From contig JAFWDF010000015.1 of NCBI GenBank assembly GCA_017534025.1, positions 1 through 16,675 of the forward strand: DNA of 16,675 nt. Direction: 5' to 3'. The DNA is from Bacillota bacterium (GTDB lineage: Bacteria; Bacillota; Clostridia; Peptostreptococcales; Anaerovoracaceae). The translations under genes were made by a program, and so were the position numbers. Below the pieces are notes generated by a model, which saw nothing but the letters and a program-made list of their open reading frames with translations, ran no database searches and had not been told where the DNA came from. Shown one piece after another: positions 1 to 7,800 of this stretch. The first letter of the stretch is position 1; each line of letters begins with the position of its first letter.

Positions 1-382
1 AATCCATCGAAGGCCCGTACATCCTGATCTGATCACCGGACACCGCAGTACCGAGAAGCGCATGCGGGAGTCCTTTACGACGCCGACGCTCAAAGCTACG
101 GCAGGCGATCTGAGCCTGGTGCTGCCGAAACGGATCCTGGACGGCATCATCGAAATGATCTACGCGCTGGATAAGATCGCGCCGGGCACCGCGAACGACG
201 ATACCCTGCTCTACGGTGTCGAAGTGAAATTTTACAATATGGAAGTGGCAGTGGATGAACATCTGGAAACGAAATTCCCGGGCCTGTACGTGATTGGAGA
301 CGGCAGCGGGATCACTCACTCCCTGTCCCACGCCTCGGCCAGCGGAGTGTATGTGGCGCGGAGGATCGCGGACACAATCTGA
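1..382 (+). CDS. FAD-dependent oxidoreductase, C-terminal part (5' truncated)
   Basis: This is the last ~126 codons of a gene that enters the window from the left; the frame is open from base 2 to the TGA at 380-382. The visible part contains LPKRILDGIIEMIYALDK, LLYGVEVKFYN and a C-terminal GLYVIGDGSGITHSLSHAS. The last is the GD-containing FAD-binding motif followed by the Gly/Ala-rich helix that closes many two-dinucleotide-binding flavoproteins. The pattern resembles the uncharacterised NAD(FAD)-utilising dehydrogenase family (COG2509-like), whose physiological substrate is unknown. The N-terminal Rossmann GxGxxG is outside the window, so cofactor use is inferred from family. A terminator follows 36 bases after the stop, so this gene ends its transcription unit. 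Family-level confidence is good; specific function is unknown. Confidence 0.8.
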   Translation, partial: IHRRPVHPDLITGHRSTEKRMRESFTTPTLKATAGDLSLVLPKRILDGIIEMIYALDKIAPGTANDDTLLYGVEVKFYNMEVAVDEHLETKFPGLYVIGDGSGITHSLSHASASGVYVARRIADTI

Positions 383-417
383 AGCCGCGGGCAGGCAATC
401 TGGTACATGCATTGACG

Positions 418-464
418 GAATCTCTCTTTTAGTGTAAAATTACACCGAAAGAGAGATTCTTTTT
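418..464 (+). terminator. Intrinsic terminator after the FAD-dependent oxidoreductase
   Basis: A perfect 12-bp inverted repeat, GAATCTCTCTTT (418-429) and AAAGAGAGATTC (448-459), encloses an 18-base loop that can itself pair (TGTAA with TTACA). The stem is followed directly by a run of five T. This is a typical Rho-independent terminator for the upstream gene and separates it from the regulator cluster. Confidence 0.9.
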
Positions 465-532
465 ATTACGATAGACGGTATGGAACGGTATGAATGATGC
501 TGTGAAAGATGCCGCCGGAACAGGATGCAACC

Positions 533-754
533 ATGAAAAAAGATGATTTCGCAAAACAGATGGGACGGCTGCTGAAACTGATCCGCACGGAATATGCATT
601 GACCCAGGACGAGATGGCCGTGGTTCTGGGCATTTCCAAAAAGACGCTGGTGGAAACTGAGAAGGGACGGCGCCGGCTGGGATGGACGGAGTCCGTGGCG
701 CTGGCGGCGCTGTTTCCACAGAGCCAGATCCTGCAGAATACCTTCGGCGGATAG
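533..754 (+). CDS. XRE-family HTH regulator, N-terminal portion ending at an in-frame TAG
   Basis: The 73-residue product starts MKKDDFAKQMGRLLKLIRTE. It contains a Cro/C1-type helix-turn-helix at about residues 9-60 (LTQDEMAVVLGISKKTLVETEKG), so it should bind DNA. ATG at 533 is preferred because an AGGA lies 5-10 bases upstream and the resulting start fits the family; an ATG at 509 in the same frame would add eight residues. The frame stops at TAG 752-754, but the next codons in the same frame (to 994) continue a recognisable C-terminal region of the same family. In relatives I recall, the HTH and that region form one protein of about 150 residues. The HTH part alone may still bind DNA, but dimerisation or ligand sensing by the missing half is probably lost unless the stop is read through or is a sequencing error. 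Downstream are a membrane protein and a MATE pump it may control. Confidence 0.75.
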   Translation: MKKDDFAKQMGRLLKLIRTEYALTQDEMAVVLGISKKTLVETEKGRRRLGWTESVALAALFPQSQILQNTFGG

Positions 755-994
755 GTCGAGGACATGCTGCAGGCGATTGCATTCCGGGATATGGAGATTC
801 ATTATTCTTCGACTATGGGCGGAAAAGTCTGGTGGAAAACGGTGGAGGAAAAACAGGGATTTAAACTTCAGCAGAATATAGTTTCCCATCATTACCGGCT
901 TTTGAATGCACAGGATCAGCGAATCCTGTCCTCTTTTGACAAAGAGGAAGTGCGGGCCGCACTGCAGGATGAACTGCGGGGTGCGGACGATTAG
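755..994 (+). pseudogene. C-terminal remainder of the XRE-type regulator, downstream of the in-frame TAG
   Basis: Directly after TAG 752-754 the same reading frame stays open for 79 codons to a TAG at 992-994. It includes AIAFRDMEIHYSSTMGGKVW, LQQNIVSHHYRLL and QRILSSFDKEEVR. These segments look like the conserved C-terminal region found behind the HTH in this clostridial regulator family, including the MGGKVWWKT core. There is no good ribosome binding site for the first ATG (764), so independent translation is unlikely. The simplest reading is one gene (533-994) carrying a nonsense mutation. A single change in the first base of TAG would give GAG or CAG. The family assignment rests on recalled similarity, not on a search. 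Confidence 0.65.
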
Positions 995-1025
995 ACATAG
1001 AGGAAATTCGGGGGGAAGTGCAGCA

Positions 1026-1544
1026 ATGAAAAAGTTGAAACTGTATAATATAGGATTTCCGTTCTGGATCATGATGTGGCTGCCGGGGATCTGGTGGATC
1101 TTGCTGATTCCTCTGGATTATCTGCTGGATTATCTGGTCCTGTTCAACAGTACAGGCCAACTGGATAACCGGAAGGAATTCTGCCGGAAACATACCTGGA
1201 AAATCTGTCTGGCGGGCTTTGCTAGTGATCTTGCAGGAGGCTTGTTCATGCTGGCGGTGCTGCTGCTTGCGAGTCAGACCGTGGAAACCTTGAATCAGGA
1301 ATCGCTGAATGCTTTTAATAATTTCAGTTCCAGCCTGATGTTTGCTCCCCTGCATCACCCTCTGGCACTGGCTGTGACCGTCCTGGGGATCCTGATCGCC
1401 GCCATCCTTATTTTTCTGCTCGACCGCAGGATTCTGCAGAAAGCGGGGCTGACAGCAGCGTTTGCAAGGCGCGCAGCGCTGCGCCTGGCGGTTGTAACGG
1501 CACCGTATACGTTTCTGATTCCGCTGAACCTGTTTTTTGATTAA
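1026..1544 (+). CDS. Small integral membrane protein of unknown function
   Basis: The 172-residue product begins MKKLKLYNIGFPFWIMMWLP. ATG 1026 is chosen because GGGGGAAG lies eight bases upstream; the frame is open further 5' but without a better start. About four hydrophobic segments are visible: near residues 9-40 (possibly a hairpin, rich in Trp and Leu), about 60-82 (LAGFASDLAGGLFMLAVLLL), about 107-136 (a long one ending in LLDRR) and about 147-170. No enzymatic motif is evident and I do not recognise a named family. The gene starts 31 bases after the split regulator and ends six bases before the MATE gene, so it is probably co-transcribed with both. An accessory role to the pump or regulator is inferred from position only. 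Confidence 0.75.
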   Translation: MKKLKLYNIGFPFWIMMWLPGIWWILLIPLDYLLDYLVLFNSTGQLDNRKEFCRKHTWKICLAGFASDLAGGLFMLAVLLLASQTVETLNQESLNAFNNFSSSLMFAPLHHPLALAVTVLGILIAAILIFLLDRRILQKAGLTAAFARRAALRLAVVTAPYTFLIPLNLFFD

Positions 1545-1549
1545 ATAAT

Positions 1550-2893
1550 ATGGAAGATCGCAGGATATATATACTGAGCCGGGAGAAACCGGCCAGAGCC
1601 GTGGTCAGCCTTGGAGTGCCGCTGATCGCGGGCATGATGATCATGGTGCTCTACAATCTGACAGATACGTTCTTTATCGGGCTGATGCGGGACGATTATC
1701 AGCTGGCTGCGGTGAATCTGGCCTATCCGGTCATGATGGTCACCGTAGCCATTTCCAATGTCATCGGGACCGGGGCATCGTCGCTGATCGCCCGCAGCCT
1801 GGGTGCCGGTGACCGGGAGAAGGCGGAGGGCACGCTGACAGCCGGCTTTCTGCTTACACTGGTGATCAGCATTCTGGTTGCGGCGGCAGGTCTGGCGCTG
1901 CTGCCGGCCATCGTAAAAGGATTGGGCGCGAAGAGCAATACCTTTGACTACACCTCGCAATATGTGCAGATCCTCCTGCTGGGCACCCTGTTTACCATGG
2001 GCAGCTATATTTTCGGCCAGCTGCTCCGGAGTGAGGGGTCCGTCAAGCCGTCCATCGCCGGGATGATCTGCGGAACCGTGGTGAACATTGCGCTGGATCC
2101 GCTGTTCATCTTTACCTTCGGGCTGCAGATCCGGGGCGCGGCCATTGCAACGGTTTTGGGCAATGCGGTCAGCGCAGCCGTCTCGATATGGTTTTATGCG
2201 GCAGGGAAAACCCTGCTCAGGCCGGCGCTGCGGTATGTCCGGCCACAGGCCGCAATTATAGCGGAAATCTTCCGGGTGGGCATTCCGGCAGGACTGGAAA
2301 CACTGCTCACTTCCGCCGCGTATATCATTAACAATAATCTGGCGGTTTCCTACGGGGAACTGACTGTGGCTGCCATGGGCATAGCGCAGAAGATTTTGTC
2401 GCTCGGCAATTATGTGTACCAGGGATTTGCCGCCGGTACGCAGCCGATCATGGGCTACAATTACGGCGCCGGCAATTACCGGCGCATGCTGGCGGTGCTG
2501 CGGGCAGGCATCCTGGTGGTGACGGGGACCGAACTGGCCATTATGCTGATATATGGCATTTTCGCGCCGCAGCTGATCGGGCTTTTTACCGGATCGCCGG
2601 AAGTCATACAGACCGGCACGACCGTGCTGCGCACCGTTATGTGTATCCTTCCGTTTGTGGGCTCTGTATCCATGTGCAGAATGTCTTTTCAGGCCATGGG
2701 GATGCCCGGGCACGCCTTCGGGATCACCGTGGTACGGCAGCTGCTTCTGTATGTGCCGCTGCTCCTTTTGCTGAACAGAATCTTCGGCTTCTATGGAATG
2801 CTCTGGGCACAGCCGGTGACGGAACTGATCATGATGGCCGTGTCTGTCGGTCTGCTGTACCGGACGATCCGGCGGGCGGAGCAGGTATTATGA
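1550..2893 (+). CDS. MATE-family efflux transporter
   Basis: The 447-residue polytopic protein has about twelve hydrophobic helices in two homologous halves, the usual length and layout for MATE (multidrug and toxic compound extrusion) antiporters. These expel cationic or amphipathic compounds in exchange for Na+ or H+. Family hallmarks are the N-terminal PLIAGMMIMVLYNLTDTFFI, the GTGASSLIARSLGAGD loop, and the second-half counterparts MGIAQKILSLGNYVYQGFA and GTQPIMGYNYGAGN. The start at 1550 has no visible Shine-Dalgarno sequence. The frame is closed by a stop at 1538-1540, and the preceding gene ends six bases upstream, so translational coupling is likely. The substrate cannot be told from sequence. 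Location behind a XRE-type regulator suggests local control. The next gene has its own promoter. Confidence 0.92.
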   Translation: MEDRRIYILSREKPARAVVSLGVPLIAGMMIMVLYNLTDTFFIGLMRDDYQLAAVNLAYPVMMVTVAISNVIGTGASSLIARSLGAGDREKAEGTLTAGFLLTLVISILVAAAGLALLPAIVKGLGAKSNTFDYTSQYVQILLLGTLFTMGSYIFGQLLRSEGSVKPSIAGMICGTVVNIALDPLFIFTFGLQIRGAAIATVLGNAVSAAVSIWFYAAGKTLLRPALRYVRPQAAIIAEIFRVGIPAGLETLLTSAAYIINNNLAVSYGELTVAAMGIAQKILSLGNYVYQGFAAGTQPIMGYNYGAGNYRRMLAVLRAGILVVTGTELAIMLIYGIFAPQLIGLFTGSPEVIQTGTTVLRTVMCILPFVGSVSMCRMSFQAMGMPGHAFGITVVRQLLLYVPLLLLLNRIFGFYGMLWAQPVTELIMMAVSVGLLYRTIRRAEQVL

Positions 2894-2931
2894 ATGCAGA
2901 TAGAAGAAATCAGGAATTCACTAAGAAGATG

Positions 2932-2960
2932 TTGACGTACAATATTTTGTACGTTATAAT
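2932..2960 (+). promoter_or_regulatory. Consensus sigma-A promoter of the yefM-yoeB module
   Basis: TTGACG (2932-2937) and TATAAT (2955-2960) are separated by exactly 17 bases, a near-perfect housekeeping promoter. Transcription should begin near 2967, giving a leader of about 45 bases before the antitoxin ATG at 3012, which carries AGGAGG at 2997-3002. Confidence 0.85.
2935..2954. promoter_or_regulatory. Predicted YefM/YefM-YoeB autorepression operator
   Basis: The spacer between -35 and -10 is filled by an 8-bp perfect inverted repeat, ACGTACAA (2935-2942) and TTGTACGT (2947-2954). It contains CGTACA and TGTACG, each one base from TGTACA, with centres 12 bp apart. TGTACA-type cores with about this spacing are described for the E. 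coli yefM-yoeB operator. A repressor bound here would occlude RNA polymerase. This is a prediction from position and motif. Confidence 0.7.
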
Positions 2961-3011
2961 GTCGACGAAGAAAACTGATTAGCAAGCGAATAATAAAGGA
3001 GGATGTCCAGG

Positions 3012-3275
3012 ATGATTGCAATCAATTATTCTCAGTTTCGTGAAAAAATGAAGATGCATCTGGATCTTGTCACAGAGGACTATGAGGCGCTTGTCATTAC
3101 CAGGAAAAATAATAAGAACGTTGTGGTAATATCGGAGGAAACATATAATAACCTTCTGGAAAATATTTATGTGATGGGCGATCGGACGAATTTTGACTGG
3201 TTGATGGAATCAAAACAGCAGTTGGAGCAGGGTAAGTATTCACCGCGGGAGTTGATTGAGGCTGCAGATGAATAA
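3012..3275 (+). CDS. yefM: YefM/Phd-family antitoxin of a type II toxin-antitoxin module
   Basis: The 87-residue protein MIAINYSQFREKMKMHLDLV has the Phd/YefM N-terminal DNA-binding fold signature (I-x-x-S-x-F-R-x-x-h, then VITRKNNKNVVVISEETYNN). Its C-terminal tail is the part that normally wraps and neutralises the toxin. ATG 3012 is preferred over the in-frame ATG at 3003 because AGGAGG at 2997-3002 is abutted by the latter but lies nine bases from the former. The stop overlaps the start of the toxin gene (3268) by eight bases, the usual coupled arrangement. The antitoxin should repress its own promoter at the palindrome 2935-2954, more strongly in complex with the toxin. The assignment is secure because the partner is a clear YoeB. 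Confidence 0.92.
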   Translation: MIAINYSQFREKMKMHLDLVTEDYEALVITRKNNKNVVVISEETYNNLLENIYVMGDRTNFDWLMESKQQLEQGKYSPRELIEAADE

Positions 3276-3531
3276 GCTGTTTACAGATAATGGATGGCAG
3301 GATTATCTGTTCTGGGAATCTCAGGACAAAAAAACCCTGAAAAGAATCAATATGCTGATAGAAGACATCAGCAGAAACGGAAATATCGGGCTTGGAAAAC
3401 CGGAACCCCTTACCGGCTCCCTTGCCGGTTTCTGGAGCAGGAGAATTAATGACAAGGATCGTCTGATATATAAACTGGAAGACGATGCGGTGATCATTTT
3501 AGCGTGCCGCTTTCATTACGGAGACCGTTGA
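3268..3531 (+). CDS. yoeB: YoeB-family ribosome-dependent mRNA endoribonuclease toxin
   Basis: The 87-residue protein MNKLFTDNGWQDYLFWESQD shows the YoeB start, the central GKPEPLTG, WSRRINDKDRLIY and the C-terminal RFHYGDR. The catalytic residues known for E. coli YoeB (Glu46, Arg65, His83, Tyr84) fall at the identical positions here, so the toxin should be active. YoeB binds the ribosomal A site and cuts mRNA under stress after the labile antitoxin is degraded. ATG 3268 overlaps the antitoxin stop and gives the canonical N-terminus; an earlier in-frame ATG at 3256 is less likely. The stop codon lies inside a long hairpin terminator (3522-3579). Confidence 0.93.
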   Translation: MNKLFTDNGWQDYLFWESQDKKTLKRINMLIEDISRNGNIGLGKPEPLTGSLAGFWSRRINDKDRLIYKLEDDAVIILACRFHYGDR

Positions 3532-3579
3532 TTATGGTGTTTCAGCAATTGAAATACCGTAACCAACGGTCTTTTATTT
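3522..3579 (+). terminator. Long-stem terminator overlapping the yoeB stop codon
   Basis: Bases 3522-3543 and 3551-3572 form a 22-position stem with one mismatch and two G-U pairs, closed by a seven-base loop (3544-3550) and followed by TTTTATTT (3573-3579 and the base before). The outer nine pairs (AGACCGTTG with CAACGGTCT) are perfect. The T run lies only on the + side, so it terminates the toxin-antitoxin transcript before it runs into the convergent aldo/keto reductase gene. Confidence 0.85.
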
Positions 3580-3624
3580 GTGATCCAGTTCCCGAAACCG
3601 GCTGCCGTGGCATGCCGGGCCGGA

Positions 3625-4653
3625 TTATTGTACTTTTCTCCGCCCGGCCAGGATTTCCTTGTAATCCTCCAGATTCTTCTGCAGAAGCGCCGGGGTATCC
3701 AGTCCGTAAGGACATTTTGATTTGCAGAGGCCGCAGTGGAGGCATTCCTCGATCTTCTTCATTTTTGACTGCATTTCAAAGGTCAGCTGCGCGTCGGAAG
3801 GGGCACGGCGGATCATCAGCGACATGCGGGCGCAATTGTTGATTTCGATGCCGGCAGGACATGGCATGCAGTAGCCGCAGCCGCGGCAGAACTCACCCTG
3901 CAGTTCCTTCCGGTCATGGTCGATTACCGCCTGCAGCTCATCGTTCAGGACAGGCGGGTCATTAATATATGAAAGGAATTCGTCCAGCTCAGATTCCCGC
4001 TGCACACCCCAGATCGGAAGCACATGATCGTACTGTGCCAGCCAGGCGTAGGCGGCACTGGAATTGTTAATGAGTCCGCCGGACATGCCTTTCATGGCAA
4101 TAAAGCCCATGCCGGCTTCACGGCAGAGCTGTGCAATCTCCAGATCTTTGTCCGTAGCGAGATAATTAAACGGGAACTGAAGTGTCTCGTACAGGCCGGA
4201 GGAAATGGCTTCCTTAGCAACGGCGAGCCGGTGGTTGGTGATGCCGATATGGCGCACTTTTCCCTGTGCCTTCGCTTCCAGAATGGCTTCGTACAGGCCG
4301 CTGCCGTCGCCCGGCTTCGGGCAGAACGGCGGATTGTGGAACTGGTAGATGTCCACGTGGTCTGTCTGCAGATTGGCAAGCGAGGTTTCGAGATCCTTCC
4401 AGAATTCATCGGCGGTCAGGGCACCGGTTTTGGTGGCAATGAACACGTTGTCCCGGATGTCGTGCAGGGCATGGCCCAGTTTGATTTCGCTGTCGGTATA
4501 CATTCTCGCGGTATCAAAGAAAGTGACGCCCGCGTCATAGGCTTTTCTCACGAGGCGGACTGCTTCGTCCAGGCTGATGCGCTGGATCGGCAGCGCGCCG
4601 AATCCGTTCTTGCTGACCGTGATCCCGGTCTTTCCCAATGTGACTGTTTGCAT
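3625..4653 (-). CDS. Aldo/keto reductase with C-terminal [4Fe-4S] ferredoxin-like domain
   Basis: The 342-residue protein reads on the minus strand from ATG 4653, preceded by a perfect AGGAGG. Residues 1-~245 are a TIM-barrel aldo/keto reductase with the catalytic tetrad Asp47, Tyr52 (FDTARMY), Lys75 (IATKTG) and His106 (QFHNPP). Residues ~255-315 carry two Cys clusters: C256-x2-C-x2-C-x2-C265 (CRGCGYCMPCP) and C304-x2-C-x2-C-x3-C314 (CLHCGLCKSKCP). These are typical of ferredoxin-type aldo/keto reductases of anaerobes (COG1453-like). Such proteins reduce or oxidise carbonyl/alcohol groups, probably exchanging electrons through the clusters as well as NAD(P)H; the substrate is unknown. It is a single-gene unit convergent with the toxin-antitoxin module and divergent from the protease. 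A hairpin (4673-4713) lies in its leader. Confidence 0.92.
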   Translation of the reverse strand: MQTVTLGKTGITVSKNGFGALPIQRISLDEAVRLVRKAYDAGVTFFDTARMYTDSEIKLGHALHDIRDNVFIATKTGALTADEFWKDLETSLANLQTDHVDIYQFHNPPFCPKPGDGSGLYEAILEAKAQGKVRHIGITNHRLAVAKEAISSGLYETLQFPFNYLATDKDLEIAQLCREAGMGFIAMKGMSGGLINNSSAAYAWLAQYDHVLPIWGVQRESELDEFLSYINDPPVLNDELQAVIDHDRKELQGEFCRGCGYCMPCPAGIEINNCARMSLMIRRAPSDAQLTFEMQSKMKKIEECLHCGLCKSKCPYGLDTPALLQKNLEDYKEILAGRRKVQ

Positions 4654-4672
4654 CTTTGACCTCCTTTACTGA

Positions 4673-4713
4673 GGGGCCGGGACGGAAGACGTCTGCCGGC
4701 TCCGGTTTTTTTT
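4673..4713 (+). terminator. Hairpin with T8 tract upstream of the divergent reductase/protease genes
   Basis: GGGGCCGG (4673-4680) pairs with CCGGCTCC (4696-4703) through seven Watson-Crick pairs and one G-U, with an inner GACG/CGTC pairing. After two G, eight T follow (4706-4713). By form it is an intrinsic terminator reading in the + direction, antisense to the reductase gene, and would insulate the protease promoter from read-through. On the minus strand the same hairpin lies in the reductase 5' leader without a T run. Confidence 0.55.
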
Positions 4714-4814
4714 ATTAATATATCATATTTAGGCGGCTGGTTCTATCTGCAGAACCGGAAGGCGCGGAACCAAAAGACCGTTCCTGATCTTCCGGGCGTG
4801 ACCTCCATTGCTCC

Positions 4815-4844
4815 TTGTGTTGCGGTAAAACAATGTGATACAAT
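4815..4844 (+). promoter_or_regulatory. Candidate promoter of the surface protease gene
   Basis: TTGTGT (4815-4820), an 18-base spacer and TACAAT (4839-4844) preceded by TGA form an extended -10 element (TGATACAAT). This would start transcription near 4851 and leave a leader of about 45 bases before ATG 4897. An imperfect inverted repeat (CTTGTGTTGC and GCAACAAG) flanks the -10 and might bind a regulator. Confidence 0.5.
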
Positions 4845-4896
4845 TGATGCAACAAGAAAATGCGTTGTTATCCGCAGCAGTTTACAGGAGAGGATT

Positions 4897-7800
4897 ATGA
4901 AAATGAGAAAAAAGAAACGGTTGTCAACCGGCCTGGCAGGCTGTGTGCTGTCGCTGCTGCTGGCAGTGACCATGCTGCCGGCGCCGGTGCCGGTACATGC
5001 GGCAGGCACAGGGTTTACGGATGTGCCGGCCGGAAGCTGGTTTGAACCGTATGTACAGTATGTGTCGGACAAAGGCCTGATGAAGGGAACATCGACTACC
5101 GAGTTTGCGCCGAATACCCCGCTGAGCAGGGCCATGCTGGTGACCATTCTGTACCGGATTGACGGAACAACCTACAAGGCATCCCAGTCGGCGTTCAATG
5201 ACGTGAAGGCAGATAACTGGTTCTACAATGAAGTGAACTGGGCAGCCGCCAACGGCATTGTCAATGGTATGGGAGAAGGAATGTTCCAGCCGAACGGCAT
5301 GATCAGCCGGGAACAGCTGGCACTCATTATGTACCGGTATGCCGTGAACAAAGGGTATACCGAAGCGAAAAGCGCGGATCTGTCTTCCTTCACGGATGCG
5401 GCGCGGGTTGATTCCTGGGCAAGAGAAGGCGTGGAATGGGCAGTGGCCTCCGGCCTGCTTTCCGGAAAGGGCGACGGCATACTGGACCCGCTGGGTCCGG
5501 CGACCCGGGCGCAGGTAGCGGCCATCATCCAGCGTTTTGTCGACCAGTTCGTGGAAGGCAATGCGCCGACCGCGGACTACATCGTGGAAACCGCGCAGAT
5601 GATCATTGACAATCCGGTGAAGCTGGATGGCGCGGCGGCTGCGGCCGAAGAGGATTTCACAAAAAGATTGATTTTGAAGACGGACGGGACGAAAATCAAT
5701 TTTTCGGATTATAAAGTAATCGATTACGTAGTCGGTCCGGATAATGTTTTCTTCCTCCAGTTTGCCAGCATCAGCGACGCGAAAAACGCCCGGGCAAATC
5801 TGGCGAATCTGTCCTGTGTCGTTTATGTCGAACCGGATCAATATATCGGAACGGACGGGGAAGATGTCAATGCCTCCGCCACGAACAGGTCTTGGGGCGC
5901 GTCTCTGATTGGCGCGAATGCTTTTGCAGACTATGTGGGACAGGTTTCCTCCGGTAAAGTTCTGGTAGCCGTTGTGGATACCGGTGTTTCCAATCATTAT
6001 TTCCTGAATGGCAGAATTGCTTCGGGCGGTTACGATCTGGTAGATAATGACAGAGATCCTGCCGACATGCATTCCCATGGAACGCATGTCGCCGGCACGG
6101 TGGTGGACTGCACCCCGGGGCTTGGCAATATTCAGGTCCTTCCTGTGCGGGTTCTGAATCAGGAAGGCGCCGGAACCAGCGCCAACATAGGCAACGGAGT
6201 GCGCTACGCCACGGATAAGGGTGCAAAGGTCATCAACCTGAGCCTGGGCGGCGCCTGGGGCAAGGCTTCCAACTACATGGAAGACAGCATCAATTACGCG
6301 GTGTCCAAAGGGGTCACCGTGGTGGCTGCAGCGGGCAATGATTATGGCGATACCCAGTATTATTCCCCTGCGCGCATGAAAAACATTATTGTAGTCGGAG
6401 CGATTGACCAGAACAAGAGAAAGGCAGATTTCTCCAACAGCGGAACGTCTGTCGATCTGACAGCGCCGGGTGTGGCCATTGCCAGTACCATTCCGGGAGG
6501 AAAATTTACCGAGAAAAGCGGTACGTCCATGGCGGCACCGCATGTTGCTGCCTGTGCGGCGATGCTGAAAATGGAGGATTCCTCCAGAACGCCGGCGCAG
6601 ATCGAAACGATTCTGAAAAATACGGCTACCGATCTCGGCAATGCCGGCTGGGACAGGAACTACGGATCCGGCATGGTAAATCTGAGCAGTCTTGTAAAAC
6701 AGATTTGCAAAGTCACCTTTGATGCCAACGGCGGCAGTGTCGGAACTTCCGGGAAAACGGTCTTTTACGGAGAAACCTACGGGACGCTTCCGACACCAAC
6801 CAGAAAAGGATACGGATTTGACGGCTGGTATACAGCAGCCAGCGGCGGCACGAGAATTACCAATACTTCAACTGTAAGCGCGACGGGATCCCAGACCCTG
6901 TATGCGCACTGGACAGCGGGACAGAGCACCGTGGTATTCAATGCCAACGGCGGAACGGTTTCTCCGGACAGCAAGACCGTGACGTACGGATCGGCTTACG
7001 GCGACCTGCCGGTGCCGACCAGAACGGGCTATCTCTCGGAAGGATGGTTTACGGCGGCCAGCGGCGGAACGCAGATCACCAGTTCCACCACGGTGTCGGT
7101 CACATCGACACAGACATTATATGCCCACTGGAAAAAGGTGGATTATTATACCATCTCCTGGTCTAAGCCTGCTAATTGTACGATTGCAGTAAACAGGACT
7201 TCGTCGCCGTCCGGCGCGGGAACCGGTACTTTGAACAGCGGGGATAAGATTTATCCGAATGATGTACTGAAAGTGACTTATACGCCGGCCACCGGCTACC
7301 GGGTAACCTCCAGCGGCGCGACAAACATTACCGTAACCGGAGACGTTACGTCTTCCCAGATTTACGCCAGCGCGGCGGTGAATTCGTACACGTACAATAT
7401 TGTGTATAAGTCGAAAAACGGAACGACCCTCGGCAGCAGTACCATGACGCAGAACTACGGAACAACGGCGACCGTTTCGCCGCGTTCCTTCAGTGGTTAT
7501 GTTTCGCCGTCCTCCCAGAGCGTCCGATGGGATTCCACTTCGGCGAAGACCATTACCTTCACTTATACGCCGTCGTCCGTTGGGACTATCACGCTGAAGA
7601 ATAATGCCTGGTGGTGGAAAAATGACGATACCCACGGCATAAAATATACTGTCACCGTAGCATATTCCAACCGGACAGCCAATTCGATCAAGGCAACGGT
7701 TACCTGGACGAATACGATTACCAAGAATACCTACTTCGGGTTCTGGCAGAAATTCAAGATGGTGATCGGCGGCGCGTCTACCGGAGACGTACAGCTGGCG

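Noticed and set aside
1..61. Possible frameshift near base 30 in the FAD-dependent oxidoreductase (another frame reads SIEGPYILI and then stops).
   Set aside because: The main frame is open from base 2 and reads plausibly (PDLITGHRSTEKR) into the conserved region. With only 60 bases visible, a frameshift cannot be supported.
533..994. TAG as a recoded amino acid (pyrrolysine or suppressed amber).
   Set aside because: TAG ends at least four other intact genes here (tctB, SDR, nrdG, dut), so it is used as a normal stop, and no special downstream element was seen.
1541..2713. 390-codon minus-strand frame opposite the MATE gene.
   Set aside because: Antisense shadow with a low-complexity His/Arg/Gln composition; the + strand is a complete MATE transporter.
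4924..6543. 539-codon open frame on the minus strand.
   Set aside because: Antisense to the SLH-subtilisin gene; composition (Arg, His, Gly) and lack of motifs or a ribosome binding site mark it as a shadow.
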